From Nocardioides caldifontis (lineage in GTDB: Bacteria > Actinomycetota > Actinomycetes > Propionibacteriales > Nocardioidaceae), in the NCBI RefSeq assembly GCF_008087345.1, contig NZ_ML701736.1:437187-501186 (forward strand): 64,000 bases of DNA, written 5' to 3'. Position numbers and translations under genes: made by a program. Within the stretch, counting starts at the first letter, position 1, and each line of letters starts with the position of its first letter. Under the pieces are notes generated by a model. It searched no databases. It had not been told where the DNA came from and was given only the letters and a program-made list of their open reading frames with translations. Positions 1 through 9,315 of this stretch are shown here, piece by piece.

Positions 1-1
1 C

Positions 2-1051
2 GTGCCCACGACAGCCAGCAGCGGACCGGTGGTCCGCGCCGAGGACGTCCGCGTCTGGTACGGCACCGAGCGCGGCCCGGTCCGCGCCGTCGACGGTGTC
101 ACGTTCGACCTGCGCCCGGGGGAGATCCTCGGGCTGGTGGGGGAGTCCGGCTGCGGCAAGTCGACGCTGGGTCGCGGGCTGCTCGGGCTGCTGCCCGACG
201 GCGCGAAGATGGACGGCGCCCTGGAGTTCCGCGGCGAGAACCTGCTGACGCTCTCCAAGCGCGAGCTCGCCGAGCGGCGCGGGGTCGACCTCGGCATGAT
301 CTTCCAGGAGCCGCTGACCCGGCTGAACCCGCTGATGCGGATCAGCGAGCACTTCCGGGAGACGCTGCGGACCCACGAGCCGGGGCTCTCCAAGGCGGAG
401 ATGGACCGGCGCGCCCTCGACGTGCTGCGTCGGATGGGCATCCCGCCGACCCGCTACCGCTCGTACCCGCACGAGTTCTCCGGCGGGATGCGGCAGCGGC
501 TGATGATCGCCCTCGCGCTGGTGCTCCGCCCGGCGTTCGTGGTCGCCGACGAGCCGACCACGGCCCTCGACGTGCTCGTCGAGGCGCAGATCATCCGGAT
601 CCTCCACGACCTCCGCCGCGAGTTCGAGACCTCGTTGCTGCTGATCACCCACAACCTCGGCATCGTCGCGGAGGCCTGCGACCGGGTCGCCGTGATGTAC
701 GCCGGAGAGATCGTGGAAATCGGCGACGCTCGCCAGGTCTTCAGCGACCCGCAGCACCCGTACACCCGCGAGCTGCTCCGGTCGACGATCTCGCTGTCCA
801 CCACCGGGCTGCACTACATCCCCGGGGCGCCGCCGGACCTCGTCGAGCCGCCACCGGCCTGCAAGTTCCACCCCCGGTGCCCGGACGCGATGCAGGTCTG
901 CGCTACCCGGTGGCCGGCGCCCGTACAGCTTCCCGCCGGCTCGCGGGCGCAGTGCTGGGCCGCGGAGGAGCGCAACCGGCTGATCCGCCTGACCGAGGAC
1001 GAGCGCCGCCCGCTCGAGCGAAGGGAGCTGTCCGTTGCCGACGAAGCCTGA
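2..1051 (+). CDS. Peptide/nickel-type ABC transporter ATP-binding protein (DppD/OppD-like)
   Basis: ATPase subunit that powers import of oligopeptides or related solutes through a membrane permease pair. Visible are Walker A GESGCGKST (about residues 47-55), the signature FSGGMRQR, a Walker B followed by DEPTTALD, and the C-terminal oligopeptide-transporter domain with the cysteine-bearing CKFHPRCPDAMQVC. The 349-residue length is normal. The GTG start lies at the second base of the window, so the permeases and binding protein expected upstream are outside view. Its last codons overlap the next ATPase gene by 17 bp, so the two are co-translated. The substrate cannot be read from the sequence; dipeptide, oligopeptide or another small solute are all possible. 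Confidence 0.9.
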   Translation: MPTTASSGPVVRAEDVRVWYGTERGPVRAVDGVTFDLRPGEILGLVGESGCGKSTLGRGLLGLLPDGAKMDGALEFRGENLLTLSKRELAERRGVDLGMIFQEPLTRLNPLMRISEHFRETLRTHEPGLSKAEMDRRALDVLRRMGIPPTRYRSYPHEFSGGMRQRLMIALALVLRPAFVVADEPTTALDVLVEAQIIRILHDLRREFETSLLLITHNLGIVAEACDRVAVMYAGEIVEIGDARQVFSDPQHPYTRELLRSTISLSTTGLHYIPGAPPDLVEPPPACKFHPRCPDAMQVCATRWPAPVQLPAGSRAQCWAAEERNRLIRLTEDERRPLERRELSVADEA

Positions 1052-2369
1052 GGCCACGGCGACCGCCGTCGCCAGCGACTCGCTCTTCGACGTCGAGGAG
1101 CTCGAGGTCCACTACGACCTGCGAGGTGGCTCGCTCGCCCGGCTGTTCGGCCGGGACACCGGCGTCGTCCGCGCCGTCGACGGGGTCTCCTTCCAGCTGC
1201 GCCGGGGCGAGGTCCTCGGGCTGGTGGGGGAGTCCGGCAGCGGCAAGACCACGCTGGGCCGTGCCCTCCTCGGACTCGTCCGGCCGACCTCCGGCGCCGT
1301 GCGCTACCACGCGGGGCAGGGGCCGGTCGACATCGCGACCTCCTCGAACCGTGAGCTTCGCGGGCTCCGACGCGAGCTCCAGATGGTCTTCCAGGACCCG
1401 AACGCCGCGCTGAACCCGTCGATGGACATCGAGACCGCGGTCGGCCACCCGCTGAAGATCCACGGGATCGCCAAGGGCGCGGAGCTGCGCCACCGGGTCG
1501 CCGACGCACTGGAGCGGGTCGGGCTGGCACCCGCCGAGAGGTACATGTCGAAGTACCCCTCCGACCTCTCCGGCGGCCAGAAGCAGCGCGCGGTGCTGGC
1601 GCGCGCGGTGATCCTCGGCCCCGAGCTGCTCGTCGCCGACGAGCCGATCTCGATGCTCGACATGAGCGTGCGGGCGAAGATCCTCGAGCTGATGCTCGGG
1701 CTCAAGGCAGACCTGGGGCTCACCTACGTCTACATCACCCACGACCTGGCGAGCGCGAAGTTCTTCTGCGACCGGGTCGCGATCATGTACCTCGGCCGGA
1801 TCGTCGAGATCGGCCCGACCGACGAGATCTTCGCCTCGCCGAAGCACCCGTACACCAAGGCGCTGCTGGCCGCGATCCCCGAGCCCGACCCCGAGCGGAT
1901 GGTGCCGCGCGACCTCCCGCGCGGCGAGATTCCGGACGCGGCGAAGCCGCCGATGGGGTGCCACTTCCACCCCCGTTGCCCGGAGGCCGTGGCGCAGTGC
2001 GGATGGGAGTCGCGCGACCTGCGCGTGCTGCTCGAGGAGCACTGGACGCGGCGCGACCCGGCGGCGTACGAGCGGGAAGGAGACCTGGTCGGCTCCCTCG
2101 ACAAGCTCGACACCCCCGCGAAGGAGGCCACCCTCGGCACCGGGTCGTCCGCGGCCGAGGTGCACCAGCTGCTCGACCGGATCCGCGGCGAGGATCCGTC
2201 GGAACCGTTGTGGTCCGGCGTCGAGGAGGTCGTGGAAGGTCCGGACGGCGTCAGCGTGCGGTTCAAGGCAGGGGTCGACCCGGCTCTGCGGCAGTCGGAC
2301 GGGGTCGAGGTGGCCTGCATCCACCACCCGGTGTCGGTGACGCTCGAGCCGGCACGCGGCGACGGCTGA
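1035..2369 (+). CDS. Peptide-type ABC transporter ATP-binding protein (DppF/OppF-like) with C-terminal extension
   Basis: Second ATPase of the same importer; OppD/OppF-type transporters use two different ATPases. It shows Walker [10 protein letters not shown], signature [16 protein letters not shown] after Walker B, and the C-terminal [14 protein letters not shown] motif. The start is TTG, overlapping the preceding gene. At 444 residues it is about 100 longer than usual: the tail after about residue 335 is charged ([13 protein letters not shown] region, then a short beta-rich segment) and matches no domain I recognise. Assignment to the family is secure; the function of the tail is unknown. 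Confidence 0.9.
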   Translation: MPTKPEATATAVASDSLFDVEELEVHYDLRGGSLARLFGRDTGVVRAVDGVSFQLRRGEVLGLVGESGSGKTTLGRALLGLVRPTSGAVRYHAGQGPVDIATSSNRELRGLRRELQMVFQDPNAALNPSMDIETAVGHPLKIHGIAKGAELRHRVADALERVGLAPAERYMSKYPSDLSGGQKQRAVLARAVILGPELLVADEPISMLDMSVRAKILELMLGLKADLGLTYVYITHDLASAKFFCDRVAIMYLGRIVEIGPTDEIFASPKHPYTKALLAAIPEPDPERMVPRDLPRGEIPDAAKPPMGCHFHPRCPEAVAQCGWESRDLRVLLEEHWTRRDPAAYEREGDLVGSLDKLDTPAKEATLGTGSSAAEVHQLLDRIRGEDPSEPLWSGVEEVVEGPDGVSVRFKAGVDPALRQSDGVEVACIHHPVSVTLEPARGDG

Positions 2370-2464
2370 CTCGGCAGGTTCGCGTCGGCCACCGTCGTGC
2401 CGGGTTTGCCCCGGGGGTGCCCGGATACGGATGGGAAGGACGCACCCGCGACCGAGGAGTGACC

Positions 2465-2653
2465 GTGAGACTGCCGCACCGCCGCCCACTCGCCCTGGCC
2501 CTTGCCGCCGGGTTGCTGACCGCACCGCTCACCGCCTGCGGCGGAGACGTGGAGGGCGAGAGCGGGAGCGACGGCGACCAGACGCCGACCGCGCCGCCCA
2601 CCGCCGACGACGGTGAGGGCGACGGCCAGACCGGGGAGCAGGACGACCCCTGA
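2465..2653 (+). CDS. Small predicted lipoprotein (62 aa)
   Basis: Short gene starting at GTG. The translation has an Arg-rich n-region, a hydrophobic core (LALALAAGLLTA) and the lipobox LTAC with the acylated cysteine at residue 25, followed by an acidic Asp/Glu/Gly-rich low-complexity tail ending in QDDP. It should be exported and lipid-anchored at the outer face of the membrane. No domain is recognised, and proteins this short and acidic are rarely conserved. It is separated from the ABC genes by about 95 bp and ends 6 bp before the end of the convergent nuclease gene. Confidence rests on the signal peptide and the codon usage. Confidence 0.6.
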   Translation: MRLPHRRPLALALAAGLLTAPLTACGGDVEGESGSDGDQTPTAPPTADDGEGDGQTGEQDDP

Positions 2654-2659
2654 TCCGCC

Positions 2660-3571
2660 TCAGGCGGTGTCCTCCGGCGCCAGCACCGGATCCGCGACCG
2701 CCTCGCGGGTGACCACCGGCAGCGGCGGCGGCGTCCCGCCGAACTCCGGGCACAGCGCCTGGTGGGAGCACCAGCCGCAGAGCGCCGTCCGGTTCGGTCG
2801 CCAGTCACCGGTCTCGGCGGCCCGGGTGATCGCCTTCCAGATCGCCTCGAGCTTCCGCTCCACCGCCCGCAGGTCCCGCTCCTCCGGCACGTAGCGGAGC
2901 ACCTCGCTGTTGCCGAGGTACATCAGCTGCAGCAGGTCCGGGACCGTGCCGCGCAGCCGCCAGAGGACCAACGCGTAGAACTTCATCTGGAACAGCGCCT
3001 TGGCCTCGAAGAACGGGCTGGGCGACTTGCCGGATTTATAGTCCACCACCCTGACCTGGCCGGTCGGGGCGACGTCGAGCCGGTCGACGAACCCCCGCAG
3101 GAGCAGCTTGCTGTCCAGCAGCGTCTCGACGTACATCTCCCGCTCCGCGGGCTCGAGCCGGCGCGGGTCTTCGAGGGTGAAGTAGCGCTCCAGCGTCTCC
3201 CGGCAGGAGACCAGCCAGGGGCCGAGCTCGGCGTCGTCGGCGAACAGCGCCTCGAGCGACGGGTCCTCGGCGAGCAGCGCCTGCCACGCCGGCTCCAGCA
3301 TCGCGGCGGCGCGGTCCGGGGTGCGGTCGGGGGCCGGCAGGTCGAAGAGGTCCTCGAGGACCTTGTGCACGACGGTCCCGCGGACCGCCTCGGGGGACGG
3401 CTCCTCGGGGAGCCGGTCGATCGTGCGGAACCGGTAGAGCAGCGGGCAGGACATGAAGTCGCCGGCGCGGCTGGGGGAGAGCGACCCGACCACGTCGACG
3501 CCGTCGACCACCCGGGCCCCGTCGGGCCTGCGTCCACCGGCCCGGACCTGCTCCACCACCACCTGCGCCAT
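2660..3571 (-). CDS. RecB-family PD-(D/E)XK nuclease with Fe-S cysteines
   Basis: Single-domain RecB-like exonuclease, the Rv2119 type. The start MAQVVVEQ at 3571 was chosen because the open frame further upstream is low-complexity and would run into the divergent protease gene. GTVVHKVLEDLF supplies the motif-I histidine, and RLDV followed by VVDYKSGK is the nuclease core (Asp and Lys of PD-(D/E)XK). Cys42 in SCPLLYRF together with Cys265, Cys268 and Cys274 in CGWCSHQALC forms the four-cysteine set that holds a 4Fe-4S cluster in AddB/Cas4-like nucleases. A role in DNA repair is inferred from the family; the substrate is unknown. It is conserved next to trmI and the proteasome locus. Confidence 0.85.
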   Translation of the reverse strand: MAQVVVEQVRAGGRRPDGARVVDGVDVVGSLSPSRAGDFMSCPLLYRFRTIDRLPEEPSPEAVRGTVVHKVLEDLFDLPAPDRTPDRAAAMLEPAWQALLAEDPSLEALFADDAELGPWLVSCRETLERYFTLEDPRRLEPAEREMYVETLLDSKLLLRGFVDRLDVAPTGQVRVVDYKSGKSPSPFFEAKALFQMKFYALVLWRLRGTVPDLLQLMYLGNSEVLRYVPEERDLRAVERKLEAIWKAITRAAETGDWRPNRTALCGWCSHQALCPEFGGTPPPLPVVTREAVADPVLAPEDTA

Positions 3572-3644
3572 GCGGGTCAATCTAGGGGCGGCCGCCGACA
3601 GAACCGCGGTGCGGCACGGCGGGAGGGGCCGACTGCCGCTCGGA

Positions 3645-3650
3645 TACCTT
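3645..3650 (+). promoter_or_regulatory. -10 element of leaderless site-2 protease gene
   Basis: TACCTT lies exactly 6 nt before the GTG at 3657, so transcription is predicted to begin at or next to the start codon. No Shine-Dalgarno at useful distance competes with it. Confidence 0.5.
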
Positions 3651-3656
3651 GGAGCC

Positions 3657-4805
3657 GTGGCGCACAGGACCGGGCTCGGAGCCCCTGCGGAGCACCGTGA
3701 CCCCGGGACCCTCCGGATCGGGTCGATCGGCGGGGTCGACGTGCTCGTTCGCACCTCCTGGCTGCTCGTCGCGGCGCTGATCTCCTACGTGGTCGCCCCG
3801 CGGATCGAGGCCGAGGCGCCCGGGCTCGGCGCGCTGACGTACGTCGCCGGCCTGGCGTTCGCCGTCCTGCTGACGCTCAGCCTGCTGCTCCACGAGGTCT
3901 CCCACGCCCTGGTCGCCAAGCGCTACGGCATCCCGGTCCGCTCGATCACCCTGCACTTCATCGGCGGGGTCACCGCGGTCGACGGGGAGCCGGCGACGCC
4001 GAAGCAGGAGTTCTGGATCTCGTTCGTCGGCCCGGTCACCTCGCTCGGGATCGGCGGGGCCGCCCTGGCGCTCTACCCGATCACCCCCGACGGGCTGCTG
4101 AAGTTCGTGGTCGTCGGGCTCGCCGGGGCGAACCTCGTCGTCGGCGTCCTCAACCTGGTCCCCGGGATGCCGTTGGACGGCGGGCGGGTCCTGCGGTCGG
4201 TGGTGTGGAAGGTGACCGGCAGCCCCCACCGCGGCACCACCGTCTCGGGGTGGGCCGGCCGGGTCGTCGCCGTCCTCGCGCTGCTGGTCCCGGTGCTCCT
4301 CGTCGAGCTCGGCTACGAGGTGACCGTCCTCGACTACGTGATCGCCGGGATCTTCGGGTGGTTCCTCTGGTCGGCCGCCACCGCGGCGATCCAGTCGGGG
4401 CGGATCCGTGCCCGGCTCCCCGCCCTCCGGGCCCGTGAGCTGGCCCGCCGGGTGGTGGCCGCCGAGCCGGAGCTGCCGCTGTCCGAGGCCCACCGCCGGG
4501 CCACCGCCGCGCAGGCCGGCTCGATCATGACCCTCGACCACGCCGGTCGCCCCGCGGGGCTCGTCAACGAGGCTGCGCTCGCTGCCACACCCGAGGAGCG
4601 GCGCCCCTGGGTGCCGGTCAGCGCGGTCGCACGCACCCTCGAGGCGGGGCTGACGCTGCCGGCCGACATCTCCGGCGAGGAGCTGCTGCGGGCGATGCAG
4701 CGGACCCCCGCGACGGAGTACCTCCTCGTCGAGCCCGACGGCTCGGTCTTCGGCGTCCTCAGCACCGCCGACGTCGACCGGGCGTTCGCGGCGGCCACCG
4801 ACTGA
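3657..4805 (+). CDS. Site-2 protease family zinc metalloprotease (M50) with CBS domains
   Basis: Membrane-embedded metalloprotease of the M50 family, which cuts membrane proteins within or near the bilayer, often releasing anti-sigma factors. HEVSH (about residues 78-82) is the HExxH zinc site, and MPLDGG (about 170) gives the third ligand Asp. At least five hydrophobic segments surround these. The C-terminal third, from about 265, is a soluble CBS-pair region (GSIMTLDHAGRPAGLVNE, then YLLVEPDGSVFGVLS), likely a nucleotide-sensing module. The GTG start fits both the leaderless -10 and the predicted short cytoplasmic N-terminus. The gene diverges from the RecB-like nuclease across 85 bp and is followed within 32 bp by trmI. 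Confidence 0.88.
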   Translation: MAHRTGLGAPAEHRDPGTLRIGSIGGVDVLVRTSWLLVAALISYVVAPRIEAEAPGLGALTYVAGLAFAVLLTLSLLLHEVSHALVAKRYGIPVRSITLHFIGGVTAVDGEPATPKQEFWISFVGPVTSLGIGGAALALYPITPDGLLKFVVVGLAGANLVVGVLNLVPGMPLDGGRVLRSVVWKVTGSPHRGTTVSGWAGRVVAVLALLVPVLLVELGYEVTVLDYVIAGIFGWFLWSAATAAIQSGRIRARLPALRARELARRVVAAEPELPLSEAHRRATAAQAGSIMTLDHAGRPAGLVNEAALAATPEERRPWVPVSAVARTLEAGLTLPADISGEELLRAMQRTPATEYLLVEPDGSVFGVLSTADVDRAFAAATD

Positions 4806-4823
4806 GCGGTGGCCGCGGCTTCC

Positions 4824-4829
4824 TAGACT
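4824..4829 (+). promoter_or_regulatory. -10 element of leaderless trmI
   Basis: TAGACT lies 7 nt before the ATG at 4837; no ribosome-binding site precedes the start. Confidence 0.5.
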
Positions 4830-4836
4830 GCCCGGC

Positions 4837-5823
4837 ATGTCCGAGCAGACCCCTGCCCCCGTCCCGTCCACCCGGGACGACGACGTCGCACCCCAGGCAT
4901 GGTCCGGAGTGCACCGGGGTCCGCTCCGGGAAGGTGAGTGGGTCCGGCTCACGGACGGCAAGGGGCGCCGGCACAACTTCCCGCTCGAGGCCGGCAAGAG
5001 GTTCTTCAGCAACAAGGGGCACCTCGACCACGACGAGCTGATCGGGCGCGAGGAGGGGTTCACCGTCACCTCGTCGAAGGGCGGCGAGTACCTGGTCTTC
5101 CGCCCGCTGCTCAACGAGTTCGTGGTCTCGATGCCGCGTGGCGCGGCGGTCGTCTACCCCAAGGACGCCGCCCAGATCGTGGCGATGGCCGACATCTTCC
5201 CCGGGGCCCGGGTCGTCGAGGCTGGGGTCGGCTCCGGCGCCCTGACCTGCTCGCTGCTCCGTGCGGTCGGGCCCACCGGCCGCGTCTCGTCGTACGAACG
5301 GCGCGAGGAGTTCGCCGACGTCGCCCGCCGCAACGTCACCCAGTTCTTCGGCGCGGCCCACCCGGCCTGGTCGCTCACCGTCGGCGACCTGGCCGAGGCG
5401 CTCCCCGGCAACGACGAGGACCGCCGCGTCGACCGGGTCGTGCTCGACATGCTCGCGCCGTGGGAGTGCGTCGACGTGGTCGCGGACGCGCTCGCGCCCG
5501 GCGGGATGGTGTGCGCCTACGTCGCCACCACCACCCAGCTCAGCCGCACGGTGGAGACGCTGCGCGCCCACGGCGGCTTCACCGAGCCCCAACCGTGGGA
5601 GACCCTGGTCCGCGACTGGCACGTCGAGGGGCTCGCGGTGCGCCCCAGCCACAGGATGAACGGCCACACCGGGTTCCTCGTGACCGCGCGCCGGATGGCG
5701 CCCGGCGCCCGCCCGCCGCGGAAGACACGCCGACCGGCTCCGGGCGCGTACGGCGTCGACTACGTCGGCCCGCGTCCCGACGACCTCCCGCCCCAGGTGG
5801 AGCAGGAGCCCTACCAGGACTGA
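4837..5823 (+). CDS. trmI: tRNA (adenine-58-N1)-methyltransferase
   Basis: Transfers a methyl group from S-adenosylmethionine to N1 of A58 in the T-loop of tRNA; the enzyme works as a homotetramer. Its length, 328 residues, is slightly above the mycobacterial homologue (Rv2118c). The N-terminal beta domain ([20 protein letters not shown]) is followed by the AdoMet motif [10 protein letters not shown] from residue 128, and [13 protein letters not shown] carries the family's catalytic-face Asp. The tail after LVTARR is basic and Pro-rich. The position between the site-2 protease and arc matches the conserved actinobacterial order. Confidence 0.95.
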   Translation: MSEQTPAPVPSTRDDDVAPQAWSGVHRGPLREGEWVRLTDGKGRRHNFPLEAGKRFFSNKGHLDHDELIGREEGFTVTSSKGGEYLVFRPLLNEFVVSMPRGAAVVYPKDAAQIVAMADIFPGARVVEAGVGSGALTCSLLRAVGPTGRVSSYERREEFADVARRNVTQFFGAAHPAWSLTVGDLAEALPGNDEDRRVDRVVLDMLAPWECVDVVADALAPGGMVCAYVATTTQLSRTVETLRAHGGFTEPQPWETLVRDWHVEGLAVRPSHRMNGHTGFLVTARRMAPGARPPRKTRRPAPGAYGVDYVGPRPDDLPPQVEQEPYQD

Positions 5824-5900
5824 GATGTGCCTGGGCCCCCGGTGCGTCCCACCTGTCGGATGCAAGGTCACGAGTCGGCGACACGAGGTGCGTCCACCTG

Positions 5901-5928
5901 TTCACACCTTTCTCCGTCCGAGTAGGTT
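5901..5928 (+). promoter_or_regulatory. Predicted sigma-70-type promoter of arc
   Basis: TTCACA (5901-5906) and TAGGTT (5923-5928) are separated by 16 bp, a housekeeping-type promoter. The leader of about 30 nt contains GGAGGTGA at 5953-5960, correctly placed before the ATG at 5966, so arc is translated from a conventional leader, unlike several neighbours. Confidence 0.6.
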
Positions 5929-5965
5929 GATATCTCGATACCCCCCTTGGTTGGAGGTGAGCCGC

Positions 5966-7720
5966 ATGCCACTGTCCGCTAGCAGCTCCGGTGGGTCCGG
6001 CCGGACTCCGGAGGACCTGCAGGAGCAGGTCGCGTTCCTGGAGCACGAGGTGGACGAGCTCCGCCGCCGTCTCCTGGACACCCCGGGTTCCGCCCGCCAC
6101 CTCGAGCAACGGCTCTCCGACACCCAGCGCTCGCTCGCCGCGGTGACCGCGCAGAACGAACGCCTCGCCCAGACCCTGCGCGAGGCGCGCGACCAGATCC
6201 TCACGCTGAAGGAAGAGGTAGACCGGCTGGCCCAGCCGCCGTCCGGGTTCGGCGTCTTCCTGCAGCGCAACGAGGACGACTCGATCGACGTGTTCACCGG
6301 CGGCCGGAAGCTCCGGGTGCAGGTCAGCCCGTCCGTCGACCTCAACTCGCTCCGCAAGGGGCAGGAGGTCATGCTCAACGAGGCGCTCAACGTCGTCGCC
6401 GCGCTCGCCTTCGAGACCGTCGGCGAGGTCGTGATGATGAAGGAGCTGCTCGAGGACGGGGAGCGCGCGCTCTGCATCGCCAACGCCGACGAGGAGCGGG
6501 TGGTCCGGCTCGCCGACACCCTCAAGGACCAGCCGCTCCGCGCGGGGGACAGCCTGCTGTTCGACAGCCGGTCCGGCTACGTCTACGAGCGGATCCCGAA
6601 GTCCGAGGTCGAGGAGCTGGTCCTCGAGGAGGTCCCGGACATCGCCTACGAGTCGATCGGTGGTCTCAAGGGGCAGATCGACCAGATCCGCGACGCCGTC
6701 GAGCTGCCGTACCTCTACCCGGACATGTTCCAGGAGCACGAGCTCAAGCCGCCGAAGGGCGTGCTGCTGTACGGCCCGCCCGGCTGCGGCAAGACGCTGA
6801 TCGCCAAGGCGGTCGCGAACTCGCTGGCGAAGAAGGTCGCGGCGAAGACGGGCCAGGAGGGGAAGTCCTACTTCCTCAACATCAAGGGCCCCGAGCTGCT
6901 GAACAAGTACGTCGGCGAGACCGAGCGCCACATCCGCCTGGTGTTCCAACGGGCGCGCGAGAAGGCCAGCGACGGCTGCCCGGTGATCGTGTTCTTCGAC
7001 GAGATGGACTCCTTGTTCCGCACCCGCGGCTCCGGGGTCTCCTCCGACGTGGAGAACACCATCGTCCCGCAGCTGCTCAGCGAGATCGACGGCGTCGAGA
7101 CGCTGGAGAACGTCCTGGTCATCGGTGCCTCGAACCGCGAGGACATGATCGACCCGGCGATCCTGCGCCCCGGCCGGCTCGACGTGAAGATCAAGATCGA
7201 GCGGCCGGACGCCGAGTCCGCGCGGGACATCTTCAGCAAGTACCTCACCGCGAACCTCCCGCTCCACGCCGACGACCTCGCGGAGTTCGGCGGCGACAAG
7301 GAGGCCTGCGTCGCCGGGATGATCCAGCGCACGGTCGAGCGGATGTACACCGAGTCCGAAGAGAACCGGTTCCTCGAGGTCACCTACGCCAACGGCGACA
7401 AGGAGGTCCTGTACTTCAAGGACTTCAACTCGGGCGCGATGATCCAGAACATCGTCGACCGGGCCAAGAAGATGGCGATCAAGGACCTCCTCGAGCACCA
7501 GCAGAAGGGGATCCGGGTCCAGCACCTCCTCCAGGCCTGCGTGGACGAGTTCAAGGAGAACGAGGACCTGCCGAACACCACCAACCCCGACGACTGGGCC
7601 CGCATCTCCGGCAAGAAGGGGGAGCGGATCGTCTTCATCCGCACGCTCATCACCGGCAAGCAGGGCACCGAGCCGGGGCGGTCGATCGACACGGTCTCCA
7701 ACACCGGGCAGTACCTCTAG
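5966..7720 (+). CDS. arc: Proteasome-activating AAA+ ATPase ARC/Mpa
   Basis: Hexameric ring ATPase that recognises pupylated proteins, unfolds them and feeds them into the 20S proteasome. The 584-residue product begins with a coiled coil (about residues 15-85) that captures Pup, followed by tandem OB folds, then the AAA module with Walker A GPPGCGKT (270-277), Walker B ending in FFDEMDS (Asp345, Glu346) and [17 protein letters not shown]. It ends in GQYL; the penultimate Tyr-containing tail is what docks into pockets of the proteasome alpha ring. The ATG is preceded by GGAGGTGA. The gene is followed by a strong bidirectional hairpin. Confidence 0.97.
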   Translation: MPLSASSSGGSGRTPEDLQEQVAFLEHEVDELRRRLLDTPGSARHLEQRLSDTQRSLAAVTAQNERLAQTLREARDQILTLKEEVDRLAQPPSGFGVFLQRNEDDSIDVFTGGRKLRVQVSPSVDLNSLRKGQEVMLNEALNVVAALAFETVGEVVMMKELLEDGERALCIANADEERVVRLADTLKDQPLRAGDSLLFDSRSGYVYERIPKSEVEELVLEEVPDIAYESIGGLKGQIDQIRDAVELPYLYPDMFQEHELKPPKGVLLYGPPGCGKTLIAKAVANSLAKKVAAKTGQEGKSYFLNIKGPELLNKYVGETERHIRLVFQRAREKASDGCPVIVFFDEMDSLFRTRGSGVSSDVENTIVPQLLSEIDGVETLENVLVIGASNREDMIDPAILRPGRLDVKIKIERPDAESARDIFSKYLTANLPLHADDLAEFGGDKEACVAGMIQRTVERMYTESEENRFLEVTYANGDKEVLYFKDFNSGAMIQNIVDRAKKMAIKDLLEHQQKGIRVQHLLQACVDEFKENEDLPNTTNPDDWARISGKKGERIVFIRTLITGKQGTEPGRSIDTVSNTGQYL

Positions 7721-7732
7721 GTCCTCGCTCCC

Positions 7733-7775
7733 GACGCACGGACGGCTCCTCGCACCGGAGCACCGTCCGTGCGTC
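7733..7775. terminator. Bidirectional hairpin terminator between arc and convergent gene
   Basis: Perfect 13-bp arms GACGCACGGACGG (7733-7745) and CCGTCCGTGCGTC (7763-7775) enclose a 17-nt loop that itself can pair CTCC with GGAG. It sits 12 bp after the arc stop and 13 bp before the end of the convergent gene, so it can stop transcription from both sides. There is no U-tract. Confidence 0.75.
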
Positions 7776-7788
7776 AGGGGCAGGCGCG

Positions 7789-8139
7789 TCAGTGGCGGCT
7801 CAGCCACGCCAGCCGCAGGGCGCGCTTCGTGTCGCCGAGCCCGTCGTACCAGACCCGGACCTCGGTGCGGCAGCGCACCCGCTGGAGGCGGCGGTCGTAC
7901 TCGTCGCACTCGGCCCGCGCCTCGGAGTCCGTGGGCGGGGAGATCGAGCTCCCGTCGAAGTGGAAGACGGTGAAGCCGTCGAGCTTGTTGCCCTCGATCC
8001 GGGTGATCGTGTCCGGCGGCGGTGTCCAGAACGGTCTCGCCGCATCGGCAGGGGAGAGCGTCGCCGCGGTGAGGATGCCGGCCGCGGAGGACAGGGCGAG
8101 GAGGAGGGCGGCGCTCGCGCCGCGCTTGAGGATCGTCAT
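7789..8139 (-). CDS. Small secreted protein of unknown function (116 aa)
   Basis: Not recognised. The ATG at 8139 gives MTILKRG followed by an uninterrupted hydrophobic stretch (ASAALLLALSSAAGILTAA) and a likely signal-peptidase site near ADAA-RP at about residue 33-35. This is a Sec-type signal peptide without a lipobox cysteine. The mature part of about 80 residues is mixed, with two cysteines (in AECDEY and RVRCRTEV) that could form a disulfide outside the cell, and a Trp/Tyr-containing end (EVRVWYDGLGDTKRALRLAW). It converges on arc across a shared hairpin. A longer start 36 bp upstream would bury the signal peptide and was rejected. Confidence 0.7.
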   Translation of the reverse strand: MTILKRGASAALLLALSSAAGILTAATLSPADAARPFWTPPPDTITRIEGNKLDGFTVFHFDGSSISPPTDSEARAECDEYDRRLQRVRCRTEVRVWYDGLGDTKRALRLAWLSRH

Positions 8140-8234
8140 GCGCCGGAACGTACGGGCGGCTTCGGCCACCGGCACCGGCTCGAGGCCGGACTGTGCAGGG
8201 AGCGGCGGGACCGCCGCCTGGGGAGACCGGACGG

Positions 8235-8696
8235 TCAGACGGGGTCGGTGACGTCGGCGACCGTCGCGCCGAGGGCGGCGACCAGCTCGCCGGCGTCGAC
8301 GGTCAGCGCCACGCCGTGCGCCCCGCCGCCGACCGAGATGCGGCCCTCGAGCCTCGCGTCGGCGACCACCGGCCAGGGGTGGCTGCTGCCCAGCGGGGTG
8401 ATCGTGCCGCGCTCGTAGCCGGTCACCGACAGCGCCACGTCCGCGCTCGGCATCGACATCCGGTTGACGCCGAGCAGCGCGCGGAGCTTCGGCCAGGAGA
8501 TCTCGCGGTCGCCCGGGACGAGCACGAACCGGTAGTCGTCGTCGGAGAGCCGGACCACCAGCGTCTTCACCACCTGGCGCGGGTCGACGCCGCGGACGGC
8601 CGCGGCCTCCTCGAGCGAGCGCACCCTGCCGTGCCGGGTGACCTCGAAGGCCAGCCCCAGCTCCGTCGCCGCCGCGACCGCGGTCTCCTCAGCCAC
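8235..8696 (-). CDS. YbaK/EbsC-type aminoacyl-tRNA deacylase
   Basis: The YbaK/ProX fold hydrolyses mischarged aminoacyl-tRNAs, typically Cys-tRNA(Pro), in the cytoplasm. The 153-residue product has the expected features: VVKTLVVRLSDDDYRFVLVPGD, the strand-loop after KLRALLG, a GYERGTITPLGS segment (compare G-x-x-x-G-x-x-x-P-x-G in the family) and the C-terminal SVGGGAHGVALTVDAGEL. The central basic Lys in VVKTL is the residue used for catalysis or substrate binding in the family. GTG start. Its first codons overlap the end of the upstream methyltransferase gene by 8 bp, so the two are co-expressed. Exact amino-acid specificity is not determined. Confidence 0.85.
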   Translation of the reverse strand: MAEETAVAAATELGLAFEVTRHGRVRSLEEAAAVRGVDPRQVVKTLVVRLSDDDYRFVLVPGDREISWPKLRALLGVNRMSMPSADVALSVTGYERGTITPLGSSHPWPVVADARLEGRISVGGGAHGVALTVDAGELVAALGATVADVTDPV

Positions 8697-9315
8697 CGTG
8701 CACCGCCTTCCCGCGGTAGAGGTGGGCCATCGGCCGGGTGAACGCCGGGCCCGGGAGGTAGCCGGTGTGCAGGTCGCGCACCTCGAGCCCGGCCTCGCCG
8801 AGCAGCTCGGAGGGGTCCCGCGTCAGGTGGCACCCGCCGGCGACCCGGCGCTGCACCGGCTCCAGCCGCCGCTGCCAGGCGCGGACCCGGGGCGACGGCG
8901 CACGCCCGTGCTCGAGGAAGTGCACCTCGCCGCCCGTCCGGAGCACGCGGCGCAGCTCACCGAGCGCCGTCCGGACGTCCGCGACCGTGCAGAGCGTGAA
9001 GGTCACGAGCACGTGGTCCACCGACGCGTCGGGCTCCGCGAGCCGCTCGCCGGCGAGCCCCGACCTCACCACAGGCACCCCGCGGGCCTCGATCCGGGGC
9101 CGGGCCATCCGCCACGCACGGTCGTTCGGCTCGACGGCGGCCACCTCGCGGACCGTCGTCGGGTAGTGGGCGCAGTTCAGCCCGGAGCCGAAGCCGAGCT
9201 CGAGGACCCGGCCGGACAGCCCCGCGCAGGCGGCCGCGCGGTGGTCGGCCAGCTCCGGGATCCCGCAGGTCCGCTCGACCAGGTGCGGGACGACCCGCCG
9301 CTCCCACCAGCCCAT
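8689..9315 (-). CDS. Class I SAM-dependent methyltransferase
   Basis: A 208-residue methyltransferase of the UbiE/Methyltransf_11 type. The AdoMet-binding motif I reads VLELGFGSGLNCAHYP (about residues 40-55), followed by the acidic residue in AAVEPNDRAW and motif IV-like DHVLVTFTLC; the post-motif EVHFLEHGRAPSPRVRAWQ is seen in small-molecule methyltransferases related to phospholipid and quinone enzymes. The substrate cannot be read. Its ATG overlaps the stop of the NUDIX gene by one base (TGATG), and its end overlaps the deacylase gene, giving a three-gene operon that reads away from dop. Confidence 0.85.
   Translation of the reverse strand: MGWWERRVVPHLVERTCGIPELADHRAAACAGLSGRVLELGFGSGLNCAHYPTTVREVAAVEPNDRAWRMARPRIEARGVPVVRSGLAGERLAEPDASVDHVLVTFTLCTVADVRTALGELRRVLRTGGEVHFLEHGRAPSPRVRAWQRRLEPVQRRVAGGCHLTRDPSELLGEAGLEVRDLHTGYLPGPAFTRPMAHLYRGKAVHGG

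Noticed and set aside
903-2525. A 540-codon minus-strand open frame over the ABC ATPase
   Set aside because: Antisense to a gene with Walker A, signature and C-terminal cysteine motifs; no recognisable domain in the antisense product.
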